Assembly: GCA_913030665.1 (NCBI GenBank)
Contig: CAJWFS010000001.1
Location: forward strand, 1-64,000
Direction: 5' to 3'
Origin: an uncultured Acidimicrobiaceae bacterium
GTDB lineage: Bacteria > Actinomycetota > Acidimicrobiia > Acidimicrobiales > MedAcidi-G1
Length of the DNA: 64,000 bases
How positions within the stretch are numbered: the stretch's first letter is position 1; every line of letters starts with the position of its first letter. The notes beneath the pieces were generated by a model. It was not told where the DNA came from. It made no database searches and saw only the letters and a program-made list of their open reading frames with translations. Positions 8,720 through 17,656 of this stretch are shown one piece after another. The translations under genes and the position numbers were made by a program.

Positions 8720-9802
8720 CTACAGGACCACCACGGAGCGCAGCACCTCGCCGCGTTCCATGGCGTGGAAGGCCTCCTCCACCTCGTCGATCGAGATCGT
8801 CTCGGACACGAAGCGGTCCAGGTCCAGGCGGCCCTGAAGGTAGAGGTCGATGAGCATGGGGAAGTCCCGACTGGGCAGGCAGTCGCCGTACCACGATGAC
8901 TTCAGCGTGCCGCCGCGTCCGAACACCTCGATCATCGGCAGTTCGATTCTCATCTCCGGGTTGGGAACCCCGACCAGGACGACGGTGCCTGCGAGGTCCC
9001 TGGCGTAGAACGCCTGCTCGTAGGTGACCGGCAGGCCGATGGCCTCAATGGCCACGTCCACGCCATTGCCTTCGGTCAGTGTCCTGATGGCCTCCACCGG
9101 GTCCTCCTTGGAGGAGTTGATCGTGTGGGTCGCCCCGAACTCCAGGGCTATCTCCAGCTTCCGGTCGTCCAGGTCCACCGCGATGATCGTGTGGGCTCCG
9201 GCCAGGTGCGACCCCGCTATCGCCGCATCGCCTACGCCGCCACATCCGAACACGGCCACCGAATCGCCGCGACCCACGTTGCCGGTGTTCATCGCGGCTC
9301 CAAGGCCTGCCATGACGCCGCAACCGATGAGGCCCGCCACCTCGGGCCGGGCCGCAGGGTCGACCTTCGTCGCCTGGCCGGAGTGGACCAGGGTCTTCTC
9401 GGCAAAGGCTCCGATACCCAGCGCCGGCGAGAGTTCCACACCGTCGAGGGTCATCTTCTGCGTGGCGTTGTGGGTGGCGAAGCAGTACCAGGGGCGACCC
9501 CGCAGGCAGGATCTGCATTCCCCGCAGACAGCCCGCCAGTTCAGGATCACGAAGTCACCGGGTGCCACGTTCGTGACCCCTTCCCCGACCTCCTCGACGA
9601 TGCCCGAGGCTTCGTGGCCGAGCAGGAAGGGAAACTCGTCGTTGATGGCGCCCTCGCGGTAGTGGAGGTCCGTGTGGCACACCCCACATGCCTGGACGGC
9701 CACGAGGACCTCACCCGGACCCGGGTCCGGAACCTGGATCATCTCTACGGTGACCGGCTCACCCTTGGCTCGGGCGACTACGCCTCGGACGCTGTGCGGC
9801 AT
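8720..9802 (-). CDS. mscR: S-(hydroxymethyl)mycothiol dehydrogenase-like zinc alcohol dehydrogenase
   Basis: A 360-residue class III-like zinc dehydrogenase. Catalytic zinc ligands are Cys42 and His63-Glu64 (GVCHTD, LGHE). The four structural-zinc cysteines are Cys93, 96, 99 and 107, and the NAD site is the GCGGVG motif. Length, sequence style and the following MBL gene fit mycobacterial MscR/AdhE2, which oxidises the formaldehyde-mycothiol adduct and also reduces S-nitrosomycothiol. The ATG at 9802 is preceded by an AGGGGAGA ribosome site 4-5 bases upstream. A generic zinc-containing alcohol dehydrogenase is the alternative. Confidence 0.8.
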   Translation of the reverse strand: MPHSVRGVVARAKGEPVTVEMIQVPDPGPGEVLVAVQACGVCHTDLHYREGAINDEFPFLLGHEASGIVEEVGEGVTNVAPGDFVILNWRAVCGECRSCLRGRPWYCFATHNATQKMTLDGVELSPALGIGAFAEKTLVHSGQATKVDPAARPEVAGLIGCGVMAGLGAAMNTGNVGRGDSVAVFGCGGVGDAAIAGSHLAGAHTIIAVDLDDRKLEIALEFGATHTINSSKEDPVEAIRTLTEGNGVDVAIEAIGLPVTYEQAFYARDLAGTVVLVGVPNPEMRIELPMIEVFGRGGTLKSSWYGDCLPSRDFPMLIDLYLQGRLDLDRFVSETISIDEVEEAFHAMERGEVLRSVVVL

Positions 9803-10004
9803 GACTCTCCCCTAGTTTCACGGGTCGACCCAAGGTCGGCCCGACGACCGCCGGACGCTAACAGGTGGCCGTTCCGTCCTTCCTTGACCGGTGACAGGTG
9901 GTCCCCGGTCGACCGACGGGGGTCGCCACTTCGCCTCATCCTGACAGGGGCGGTGGTCCGCACCTATCGTCTCGGTGCGACGGGCCGACCCCGGGGAGGC
10001 GTAC

Positions 10005-11051
10005 ATGAAGGTTGCGATCACCGGGGCCTCGGGGTTCCTCGGCTCCCACTGCATGGCTGCGGCCGTGGCCGCCGGTCATGAGGTCAGGGCGGTCGTACGC
10101 AACCCCGCCAAGGCCCGTGCGGCGGCAGTCCTCCACGACCTCCCGCCTGACGGCATCGAGGTCGTCGTGGCCGACCTGACCGACCACGAGGCCCTTCGGG
10201 CGTCTCTGGACGGGGCCGATGCCCTGCTCCATGTAGGTGCCGTGTTCAGCCTCGACCCCCGTCAGGGTCGCCAGATGCGTTCTGTGAACCCGAACTCGAC
10301 CGCTGTCCTCCTGGGTGCCGCTGCCGAGCGCGACCTTCGACGGGTGGTCCACGTCTCGTCCATCGGGGTGTACGGGGCGTCCCGAACGGTTCTGGGCCCC
10401 GACACGCCGACAGGCCCGGAGTGCGGTCCCTACACAGGAAGCAAGATCGAGGCCGATGCCCTGGCCGTGGCCCACCAGGAGGCCGGACAACCGGTGGTGG
10501 TCGTCTGTCCCGGCGGGATCATCGGCCCGCTGGATCCCAGCTCCGACCTGAGCGACTCCATGGCCTCGGTGCTCGACGGCCTGCGACGATCCCGGGTTCC
10601 GATGCCTTCCGGAGCCTGCTTCGGCATGGTCGACGTCAGGGACGTCGCCGCCGTCTGCGTGGGTTCCCTCACGGCCGGAACAACGCCGGCCCGGCACCTC
10701 CTGGCCGGCCACCTGATCGGGCCGGCCGACATGCTACGCATGGCATCGAATCTGACCGGTCGTCCGGTACGGATCTCCAACTTTCCGGCGCCGCTGCTCA
10801 GCCTGACAGGTGCCCTCTGCGACCTGGTCGGGCGAGCGACCGGCCGCAGGATGCCACTCAGCCGGGAGGTCGCCCGAATGACCACGGCCAACATGAGGGC
10901 CGGTGGCCTTCGGGAGGTCGACCAGCGGAGCGCGGCGGACGCTTTCGGTTTTCCGGCGACGCCGCTCGAGACGACCCTCGTCGAGACCATGTCGTGGCTG
11001 CACTCGGCAGGACACCTGACCGACGACCAGGTGGGTCGATTGGCCCACTGA
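10005..11051 (+). CDS. NAD(P)-dependent epimerase/dehydratase family protein (extended SDR)
   Basis: A 348-residue extended short-chain dehydrogenase. The nucleotide-binding motif TGASGFLG is at residues 6-13, and the catalytic Tyr-Lys pair sits in YTGSKIEAD. The protein resembles the dihydroflavonol-reductase/3beta-HSD-like group, whose members reduce or oxidise hydroxyl groups on varied substrates. ATG 10005 has a good ribosome site (GGGGAGG) 7 bases upstream. A possible -10 (TATCGT) lies near 9964-9969, so this gene has a short leader, unlike many neighbours. The substrate is unknown. Confidence 0.8.
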   Translation: MKVAITGASGFLGSHCMAAAVAAGHEVRAVVRNPAKARAAAVLHDLPPDGIEVVVADLTDHEALRASLDGADALLHVGAVFSLDPRQGRQMRSVNPNSTAVLLGAAAERDLRRVVHVSSIGVYGASRTVLGPDTPTGPECGPYTGSKIEADALAVAHQEAGQPVVVVCPGGIIGPLDPSSDLSDSMASVLDGLRRSRVPMPSGACFGMVDVRDVAAVCVGSLTAGTTPARHLLAGHLIGPADMLRMASNLTGRPVRISNFPAPLLSLTGALCDLVGRATGRRMPLSREVARMTTANMRAGGLREVDQRSAADAFGFPATPLETTLVETMSWLHSAGHLTDDQVGRLAH

Positions 11052-11106
11052 CCTGCCGGCCCCACCCGTTGGTAAACAGGTCCGTCCCGGCAGTGCCCCG
11101 AGGAGT

Positions 11107-12033
11107 TCAGGCCTCTTGGTCGGAGCGGACCCCACGCACCACCATCACCACCAGCACGACCGCGACGGCGACGAGAGCCATGGTCGCCGGCATGGCGACC
11201 TCCTCGGGCGAGGCGTGGCCAGCGCCGACAGGAGATTCCCCGTGGAGGTGATCCGCTGTTCCGAGAAGGTGGTGGGCCAGGAGGGCTCCAAGGAGCACCG
11301 ATCCGGTGCCGATGAGTGCCGACGTGGCCATCATGGCCGGCACCCTGCGTACGAGCATGGCCGCGGCAGCCGGTGGGGCGACCAGGAAGGCGAAGACCAG
11401 CAGGCTGCCGACCGCTTCAAAAGAAGCGGTTACGGAGAGCGCCACCAGAAGCAGGAAGGCCAACTCCGTCAACCGGGGCCGCATCCCCATGAGGCGTGCC
11501 TGGACCTCGTCGAAGGTGAGGACCAGCAGGGCACGGTGGAACACGAGGGCCACCAGGACCGCCACGCCCACCAGCACCGCCTGTCGCAGCAGGTCGGACG
11601 GTGAGGTGTCCAGCAGCGCTCCGAAGAGCATCTCCTGCAGGTCGTGCTCGTCGATTCCGTCCGCCGCTGCCATCAGAACGACCGTCAGGGCAAGCATCCC
11701 GACCAGGAGGAGGCCGATGGCCGACTCGCCGGGGAGCGGCGAACGTCGTTGTATTCCCCGGACACCCACGGCCATGGCCGCCGCGGCTACAAGGGCACCG
11801 GCGGTCGGGTTGCCACCCAGCAGGTAGGCCGCTGCAACGCCGGGCAGGATGCCGTGGCCCAGGGCCTCGCCCAGATAGGTGGTTCCACGCAGCACCACCC
11901 AGGTGCCGACCACCGACGTCACCAGCACGGTGAGAAGTCCCGCCAGGACCGCACGCTGCAGGATGGGATCGCCGGTGAACGGCTGCACCCACCACTGCCA
12001 GGGATCAGTCAGGAACTCCATGCCTACGGTCAC
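11107..12033 (-). CDS. Metal ABC transporter permease, ZnuB/MntB-like
   Basis: A 308-residue permease with about eight membrane helices and the family segments GTWVVLRGTTYLGEALGHG and FEAVGSLLVFAFLVAPPAAA. It should import zinc or manganese with a partner ATPase and a binding protein. Neither partner is encoded nearby, so it is an orphan here. The GTG start at 12033 is 38 bases from a Zur-like inverted repeat, which points to zinc. A His-rich stretch (HHLLGTADHLHG) sits in the C-terminal third. The gene converges on the SDR gene. Confidence 0.85.
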   Translation of the reverse strand: MTVGMEFLTDPWQWWVQPFTGDPILQRAVLAGLLTVLVTSVVGTWVVLRGTTYLGEALGHGILPGVAAAYLLGGNPTAGALVAAAAMAVGVRGIQRRSPLPGESAIGLLLVGMLALTVVLMAAADGIDEHDLQEMLFGALLDTSPSDLLRQAVLVGVAVLVALVFHRALLVLTFDEVQARLMGMRPRLTELAFLLLVALSVTASFEAVGSLLVFAFLVAPPAAAAMLVRRVPAMMATSALIGTGSVLLGALLAHHLLGTADHLHGESPVGAGHASPEEVAMPATMALVAVAVVLVVMVVRGVRSDQEA

Positions 12034-12070
12034 CTCGACCAGGATCGCCGACCGGCTGAGGGTCGGAAGG

Positions 12071-12089
12071 ATTGAGAACGAGTCTCAAT
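12071..12089. promoter_or_regulatory. Zur-like operator in front of the zinc permease
   Basis: ATTGAGAACGAGTCTCAAT has perfect 7-base arms around a 5-base centre. Its inner 15 bases, TGAGAACGAGTCTCA, resemble the actinobacterial Zur box TGAAAATGATTTTCA. On the minus strand a TACGAT -10 element (12093-12088) abuts the repeat, so the box covers the expected transcription start of the permease gene and bound repressor would block it. Confidence 0.6.
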
Positions 12090-12154
12090 CGTAGGGCCTG
12101 GCTGGTAAAGGGCGACATCCAGGCTGGATCGGACCTCGCCCATACGAGCGACGC

Positions 12155-12685
12155 TCAGGAGGGCCAGGCCTCACGTAGGCGTCGCCACGATCCACCGAGG
12201 GCCTCCGGAAGCACACGGAGATCAGCCGTGGTCGTGGTGAAGTTCGTGTCACCGGCCCAGCGGGGCACTACGTGGACGTGGAGGTGGCCGGGTACGCCGG
12301 CTCCGGCCGCCGCACCCAGGTTCAGGCCTACGTTCACGCCACCCGGCGAGAACGCCGACTCGACGGCGGCCACCGCATCGCGAACCGTCGCCCAGAGCTC
12401 GTCGTGCTCCTCGTCGGTAAGCCCCGCCAGAGTCGACACGGCGCGTCGCGGCAGGACCATCAGGTGTCCGCTCGTGTACGGGTAGGCGTTCAGGAGGGCG
12501 AAGCAGGTTCCTCCCCGGTGCAAGATGAAGGTCTCGGAATCTTCCAGACCACTCTGCTCGATGGCCTCGAAGAGGGTGGAACCCTCAGGCACCGTGGTGC
12601 CCGGGGTCTCGGGCTGAGCTCCTTCGCCCAGCGCCGACACGTAGGCGTGCCGCCAGCCGGCCCAGAGTTGGTCGAGGCGACTCAG
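12155..12685 (-). CDS. HIT-family hydrolase/phosphorylase, apparent CTG start
   Basis: A 176-residue histidine-triad protein of the actinobacterial AP4A-phosphorylase-like group (cf. M. tuberculosis Rv2613c). The triad HLHVHVV lies at about residues 134-140, and the nucleotide-binding half contains ALLNAYPYTSGHLMVLPRR. The usual candidate start, GTG 12640, would drop the segment LDQLWAGWRHAYV, which matches a conserved N-terminal motif of the family (LQRLWTPYRMNYL in Rv2613c). Continuing upstream in frame, the only plausible start is CTG at 12685-12683, which overlaps the thrS stop as CTGA. The order thrS-HIT is the same in mycobacteria. Confidence 0.85.
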   Translation of the reverse strand: MSRLDQLWAGWRHAYVSALGEGAQPETPGTTVPEGSTLFEAIEQSGLEDSETFILHRGGTCFALLNAYPYTSGHLMVLPRRAVSTLAGLTDEEHDELWATVRDAVAAVESAFSPGGVNVGLNLGAAAGAGVPGHLHVHVVPRWAGDTNFTTTTADLRVLPEALGGSWRRLREAWPS

Positions 12686-14649
12686 GACTTCGACTCCATC
12701 GCTACCGCGAGTCGCGCGACGAACTCGTCGACGGGCAGGTCCCGCTCGGGGGCCTCGGCTCCGCGGGCGTTGTCGCCCACCGTGCCGTTGGCCATGTCGT
12801 CGCCGCCGACCACCAGCACGTGGGGAACCTTGGCCACCTTGCCGGCACGGACCCGCTTCCCCAACGGTTCGTCAGCAGGGGTCAGCTTCGCCCGGAAACC
12901 CTCGGCCGAGAGGCGTTCCACGACCGACTCCGCATAGGCCTGATGCTCTTCGGCCACCGGAAGGACCCGGACCTGCTCGGGAGCCAGCCAGAGAGGAAAG
13001 GCTCCGGCATAGTGCTCCAGGAGTACTCCGAAGAACCGTTCCACCGAACCCATGAGGGCCCGGTGGATCATCACAGGTCGATGGCGGCCGCCGTCGGCGC
13101 CGACATACTCCAGCCCGAACTGCTCCGGGAGGTTGAAGTCCAACTGGATGGTGGAGAGCTGCCAGGGACGGCCGATGGCGTCGGTGACGTCGACATCGAT
13201 CTTCGGCCCGTAGAAGGCGCCACCGCCCTCGTCGACCACGTAGTCAAGGCCGGCCGACTCCAGGGCGGACCGCAGGCCGTCGGTCGCCATCTCCCAGAGG
13301 GCGTCCTCCCCCACCGCCTTGCCCTCAGGTCGGGTGGAGAGCTTGGCCTGGAAGTCATCGAAGCCGAAGGCCCTCAGCACGCTGAGGGTGAACTCCAGCA
13401 GCGAGGCCAGCTCGTCGGGGACCTGCTCGGGCGTGCAGAAGATGTGGCTGTCGTCCTGGGTGAAGCCCCGGCTTCGCATGAGGCCGTGGATGACACCGGA
13501 GAGCTCGTAGCGGTAGACGGTGCCCAACTCGAAGAGCCGGCTGGGCAGGTCCCGGTAGCTCCTCTGTCCACTCTGGAATATCGCCACGTGGAACGGGCAG
13601 TTCATCGGCTTCGGGTAGTAGGTGGCCCCGTCCAGCTCCATGGGCGGGAACATGCCGTCGGCGTAGAAGTCGAGGTGGCCACTCGTCTCCCAGAGCACCG
13701 CCTTGGCGATGTGCGGGCTGTAGACGAAGTCGTAGCCACCGGCCTCATGGCGGTCACGGCTGTAGTCCTCGATCAGCTTCCGGACGAGTGCGCCCTTCGG
13801 ATGCCAGATGGCCAGACCCGGCCCCAGGGACTCCGGCCACGACACCAGGTCCAGCTCGGCGGCCAGTCGTCGATGGTCGCGCTTCTCGGCCTCGACCAGT
13901 CGATGGAGGTGCCCCTTGAGGGCCTTCCTGTCCGCCCAGGCGGTGCCGTAGATCCTCTGGAGCATCGGCTGCTTCTCGTCGCCGCGCCAGTAGGCCCCAG
14001 CGACATTCTGAAGGGCGAAGTGCCCGAGTCGCCCGGTGGATGGCACGTGCGGGCCGAGGCAGAGGTCTATGAAGCCCTCACCGTTGCGGTAGTAGGTGAT
14101 GGAACCATCGATCGACGCCTCGCCGACCAACTCGCCGGTGGCGGCGCCGGACGTGACCTGCTCGATGATCTCCCGCTTGTAGGGGTGCCCGGAGAACAGC
14201 TCCAGCGCCTCGTCCGCATCGGCCTCGTGGCGCTCAAAGGCCTGGTCGGCATCGATGACCCGGCGCATACGCGCTTCTATCGCCTCCAGGTCCTCGTTGC
14301 TGAAGGTGGCGCCACCGGGCAGCTCGAAGTCGTAGTAGAAGCCGTCCTGGATCGGTGGGCCGATGGCGTAGGTGGCACCGGGCCAGAGGTCCAGCACGGC
14401 CTGGGCCAGCACGTGGGCCGTCGAATGCCGGATGGTGTGGAGCCCGTCATCACTGTCCGCTGTGACGATCGAGACCGTGGACCCGTCCGGCAGGACCCGG
14501 TCGAGGTCACGGGCGTCGCCGTCGACGGTCACGACCAGGGCCGCCTTGGCTAGGCCGGGACCGATGTCGGCGGCCAGGTCTGCGCCGGTGGCACCCTCGG
14601 GCAGGTTCCGCGTGGAGCCGTCGGGAAGGGTGATCGTGAGTTCCGACAT
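12682..14649 (-). CDS. thrS: Threonine--tRNA ligase
   Basis: A 655-residue class II synthetase that charges tRNA-Thr. Domains in order: TGS (1-65), the second additional/editing domain (to about 240, with HSTAHVLAQAV and YYDFELPGG), the catalytic core with the zinc-binding Cys in MNCPFH, motif 2 (YRYELSGVIHGLMRSRGFTQ) and motif 3 (HRALMGSVERFFG), and the anticodon-binding domain from about 550. ATG 14649 has an AGGAGG ribosome site about 10 bases upstream. Length is normal. It overlaps the HIT gene by 4 bases. Confidence 0.97.
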   Translation of the reverse strand: MSELTITLPDGSTRNLPEGATGADLAADIGPGLAKAALVVTVDGDARDLDRVLPDGSTVSIVTADSDDGLHTIRHSTAHVLAQAVLDLWPGATYAIGPPIQDGFYYDFELPGGATFSNEDLEAIEARMRRVIDADQAFERHEADADEALELFSGHPYKREIIEQVTSGAATGELVGEASIDGSITYYRNGEGFIDLCLGPHVPSTGRLGHFALQNVAGAYWRGDEKQPMLQRIYGTAWADRKALKGHLHRLVEAEKRDHRRLAAELDLVSWPESLGPGLAIWHPKGALVRKLIEDYSRDRHEAGGYDFVYSPHIAKAVLWETSGHLDFYADGMFPPMELDGATYYPKPMNCPFHVAIFQSGQRSYRDLPSRLFELGTVYRYELSGVIHGLMRSRGFTQDDSHIFCTPEQVPDELASLLEFTLSVLRAFGFDDFQAKLSTRPEGKAVGEDALWEMATDGLRSALESAGLDYVVDEGGGAFYGPKIDVDVTDAIGRPWQLSTIQLDFNLPEQFGLEYVGADGGRHRPVMIHRALMGSVERFFGVLLEHYAGAFPLWLAPEQVRVLPVAEEHQAYAESVVERLSAEGFRAKLTPADEPLGKRVRAGKVAKVPHVLVVGGDDMANGTVGDNARGAEAPERDLPVDEFVARLAVAMESKS

Positions 14650-14881
14650 GGCGGGTCAGGCCTCCTGGTGGTTCGTCAGCGTGCTCGTCGCCGGGAATCC
14701 ACCCGTCGACCCGGCCGTGCCCAAATTCCCCATGTCCATACCAGTGAGGGTATGGGAGTTCCCCGTCCGCAACGCAGACGATACCGACCCTCCCCTCCAC
14801 GACCGTCCACCCGGCCCGGCCCTAGGATCTCAAACCGAACGACCGACCGGGACAACCGGCGACTACGAAAGGTTCAGGCAC

Positions 14882-15649
14882 GTGGGGATCGTCGACGGCA
14901 AGCGACTGCTCATCACCGGGGTGCTCACCGATGCATCCCTGGCCTTCTCCGTGGCCCGGTTGGCCCAGGAGGAGGGCGCCGAGGTGGTGCTAACCGGAGC
15001 GGGCAGGGGCCTGCGCCTGACCGAGCGAACGGCGCGCAAGTTGCCGAATCCGGTCGAGGTGCTGGAGTTCGACGTGACCTCGCGTGAGCAGACCGACGCC
15101 CTTCGCCAACGGCTGACCGAGACCTGGGGCCGGGTGGACGGCGCACTACACGCCATCGGGTTCGCCCCGGAGGTCTGCCTGGGCGAGGACTTCATGGCAG
15201 CCGAGTGGTCGGACGTGGCAGTGGCCATGGAGATCTCCGCCTACTCGCTCAAGACGGTGGCCGAGGTCGTGGCACCGCTCATGACCGACGGCGGATCCAT
15301 CGTCGGGCTGGACTTCGACGCCCGCTTCGCCTGGCCCGCCTACAACTGGATGGGCGTCGCCAAGGCCGCCCTGGAGTCGACCTCCCGGTACCTGGCGCGT
15401 TCTCTGGGCAAGGACGACATTCGGGTGAACATCGTCGCCGCCGGTCCGATCCGGACCATGGCCGCCAAGAGCATTCCCGGCTTCGCCGCTTTCGAGGACG
15501 CCTGGGGCACCCGGGCTCCGCTGGGATGGGACATCAACGACTCGGAACCGGTCGCACGTGCCTGCGTGGCCCTGATGTCGGACTGGTTCCCGGCCACCAC
15601 CGGCGAGATGGTGCACGTCGACGGGGGCTATCACGCCATAGGCGCCTGA
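14882..15649 (+). CDS. fabI: Enoyl-[acyl-carrier-protein] reductase, InhA-like
   Basis: A 255-residue NADH-dependent enoyl reductase that performs the last reduction of fatty acid elongation. It is close to mycobacterial InhA in several blocks: DGKRLLITGVLTDASLAFSVA, GSIVGLDFD, AYNWMGVAKAALES (catalytic Tyr and Lys) and RVNIVAAGPIRT. GTG 14882 gives the usual N-terminus. At the position of InhA Ser94 (HSIGF) this protein has Ala (HAIGF). The gene diverges from thrS and shares a 232-bp intergenic region with it. Confidence 0.95.
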   Translation: MGIVDGKRLLITGVLTDASLAFSVARLAQEEGAEVVLTGAGRGLRLTERTARKLPNPVEVLEFDVTSREQTDALRQRLTETWGRVDGALHAIGFAPEVCLGEDFMAAEWSDVAVAMEISAYSLKTVAEVVAPLMTDGGSIVGLDFDARFAWPAYNWMGVAKAALESTSRYLARSLGKDDIRVNIVAAGPIRTMAAKSIPGFAAFEDAWGTRAPLGWDINDSEPVARACVALMSDWFPATTGEMVHVDGGYHAIGA

Positions 15650-15683
15650 CCCGGGTTCGGACCGACCGCCCCCGGTCCCCAAC

Positions 15684-16553
15684 TCAGTCGTAGAGCGAGA
15701 CGTTGCTCCCAGCCCGGTCCGTGCAGTGGGCATCGGTCAGCGGATACGGGTTGACGGCGTTCTGTGCACCACCCGGGTGGTACTCGAAGTGCAGGTGGAC
15801 ACCCTCCGCATTGCCGCTGTCACCCATGTAGCCGATCAGGTCACCGGCTTCCACCTCGCCCTCCCTGCCGTACGCGGAGAGGTGCGCCCCGTAGTAGTAG
15901 TCGCCGTCGGTGGCCAACATGTCAAAGGACCGCCCCCCGACACTGTCCCACCGGTAGGAGACGACGCCGTCCACCGGCGCAAGGATCGGGTCGTGGCGCA
16001 TTCCGATGAGGTCCACGCCCTCGTGGCTGCGGCCCCCCGAACGCGGAGCCCCCCACGTGTCGCGGAACTTCGTACGGGCCCCTATCGGACACACCCAGTC
16101 AGCCGACGTCACCTGCCGGACCACCGCCGAACGGTTGCTCCGGGTGTGGGCGCCACGCCTCAACTTCCTCCGACTGGTCTCCGAGAGGCCATCGAAGACA
16201 TCGTCGTAGGTGGACCGCATCTGGTCGGCGTCCCTCACGATGTCGGCAACCAGCCGGTTCACCTGCAGGAGCGCAGCGGCCGCCGACCTCTGCCTGAACC
16301 GTGCGGAGACGAGCAGGCGGGCCATCGAGCGATAGCGGGCCTCAGCCTCAGCCAAGCTCGCGACGGCCAGCGGCAGCACGTCCGAGGCGGCCTCGATCAG
16401 CGGCAGCAGCCCCGCATCCCGGTCGATCACCAGTGCCAGCGACGGGTCGCTGGTGAAAACAACAGACCGGTCCGACACCTGGGCGACGGCAGTTGAGGGA
16501 AGGGCCAGGAGGAGCGCGACGAACGCGCCGATCAGGCCGGGGAGGCGGGACAC
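15684..16553 (-). CDS. Secreted M23-family (LytM-like) peptidase
   Basis: A 289-residue protein with an N-terminal signal peptide (hydrophobic residues 6-24, ending near AVAQ). A helical, possibly coiled-coil middle part (about 60-135) precedes a C-terminal M23 zinc endopeptidase domain. The zinc ligands sit in SHEGVDL (HxxxD, about residue 178) and HLHFEYH (about 251). Such enzymes cut peptidoglycan cross-bridges, often during septation. GTG 16553 lies 6 bases after a TAGAAT -10 element, supporting a leaderless start. Confidence 0.9.
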   Translation of the reverse strand: MSRLPGLIGAFVALLLALPSTAVAQVSDRSVVFTSDPSLALVIDRDAGLLPLIEAASDVLPLAVASLAEAEARYRSMARLLVSARFRQRSAAAALLQVNRLVADIVRDADQMRSTYDDVFDGLSETSRRKLRRGAHTRSNRSAVVRQVTSADWVCPIGARTKFRDTWGAPRSGGRSHEGVDLIGMRHDPILAPVDGVVSYRWDSVGGRSFDMLATDGDYYYGAHLSAYGREGEVEAGDLIGYMGDSGNAEGVHLHFEYHPGGAQNAVNPYPLTDAHCTDRAGSNVSLYD

Positions 16554-16559
16554 CGTCGA

Positions 16560-16565
16560 ATTCTA
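16560..16565 (-). promoter_or_regulatory. -10 element (TAGAAT) of the M23 peptidase gene
   Basis: TAGAAT on the minus strand with a 6-base spacer to GTG 16553; a near-consensus -10 in the leaderless position. Confidence 0.65.
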
Positions 16566-16609
16566 TCCACTCACCGGTTCCCGACCGTCACAGGCCGGTA
16601 TGGCTCCAG

Positions 16610-17656
16610 TCACTGCGCCCCGTCCTCCGACTCATCGGGAATCTCCCCCACGAGTTCCTCCACCACGTCATCCATGGACAGGATCCCGACCCAGGGTCCT
16701 GAACCATCCACGACCACCGCCATCTGGCTTCGGGATCGCCGCAGGCCCTGCAGGACATCGTCCAGCAGGAGGTCCGATTGCAGTACCAGCAGGCTGCGCA
16801 TCGACTCCAGCGGCACCGGCTCGTCCTGGGCCTCGGGTGGAAGCCTGAGCAGGTCCTTGGCGTGCACCATGCCCACCACCTCAGACGTGCGTCGATCCAG
16901 CACCGGGAGTCGGGTGTGCCCACTGGAGGCCATGACCTCCTCCACCTCCACGAGCGGTAGTCGCCTGTCCACGGACACCACCGATGACCGGGCCACCATC
17001 ACCGATACCGCCGTCTGCCGTCCCAGGTCCAGCACGCCTGTCAACAGGTCGTGCTCGAAGCGTTCGATGAGGCCGTCATCACGCGACGCGTCCAGTAGGA
17101 CGGTGAGTTCCGGTGCTCCGACCGCGCGGCGGATCTCGTCGACCGGCGTGAGGCCGAAGGGCCGTACCGCCATGGCGGCCAACCGATCCACCACGACGAT
17201 TCCGGGTCTCAGGACCGCAACGAACGCCCCGTGCAGCCGGACCGTCCAGCGAAGCGTTCGTTCCGGATCAGCGATAGCGAAGTTCTTCGGAACCAGCTCA
17301 CCGAACAGCATCTGGAACACGGCGGCCAGCCCGATCGCCAGGACCAGTGCCGTCGTGGAGGACACACCGGACGGCAGGCCGGCAGCATCGGTCAGGGACT
17401 CGAGATGGCGCCCGATCGTCGGCTCGGCCAGCACGCCCAGGGCGATGCTGCTCACCGTGATTCCCAGTTGCGCCCCCGACATCTGGACCCTCAGGTCCCG
17501 CCGTGCGGCCAGCGCCCTGGAGGCCGACCCGGAACCCTCGGCCGCTGCCGCCTCGAGACTGGACGGACGTGCCGCCACGAGGGCGAACTCGGTCGCCACG
17601 AACAGTGCGTTCACGGCCACGAGGGCTACGACCGCCAGCAGCGAAAGCAGGATCAT
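16610..17656 (-). CDS. CNNM/CBS-domain membrane protein (CorC/HlyC family), second of a pair
   Basis: A 348-residue protein with an N-terminal CNNM (DUF21) membrane domain of three to four helices (residues 1-about 170, including GELVPKNFAIADPE), then a CBS pair (about 210-335, ending MDDVVEELVGEIPDE). The family takes part in magnesium/cobalt efflux or membrane-linked ion homeostasis. It lacks the C-terminal CorC/HlyC (transporter-associated) domain that its upstream partner keeps. Its ATG overlaps the partner's stop (ATGA), so the two are translated together. Confidence 0.9.
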   Translation of the reverse strand: MILLSLLAVVALVAVNALFVATEFALVAARPSSLEAAAAEGSGSASRALAARRDLRVQMSGAQLGITVSSIALGVLAEPTIGRHLESLTDAAGLPSGVSSTTALVLAIGLAAVFQMLFGELVPKNFAIADPERTLRWTVRLHGAFVAVLRPGIVVVDRLAAMAVRPFGLTPVDEIRRAVGAPELTVLLDASRDDGLIERFEHDLLTGVLDLGRQTAVSVMVARSSVVSVDRRLPLVEVEEVMASSGHTRLPVLDRRTSEVVGMVHAKDLLRLPPEAQDEPVPLESMRSLLVLQSDLLLDDVLQGLRRSRSQMAVVVDGSGPWVGILSMDDVVEELVGEIPDESEDGAQ

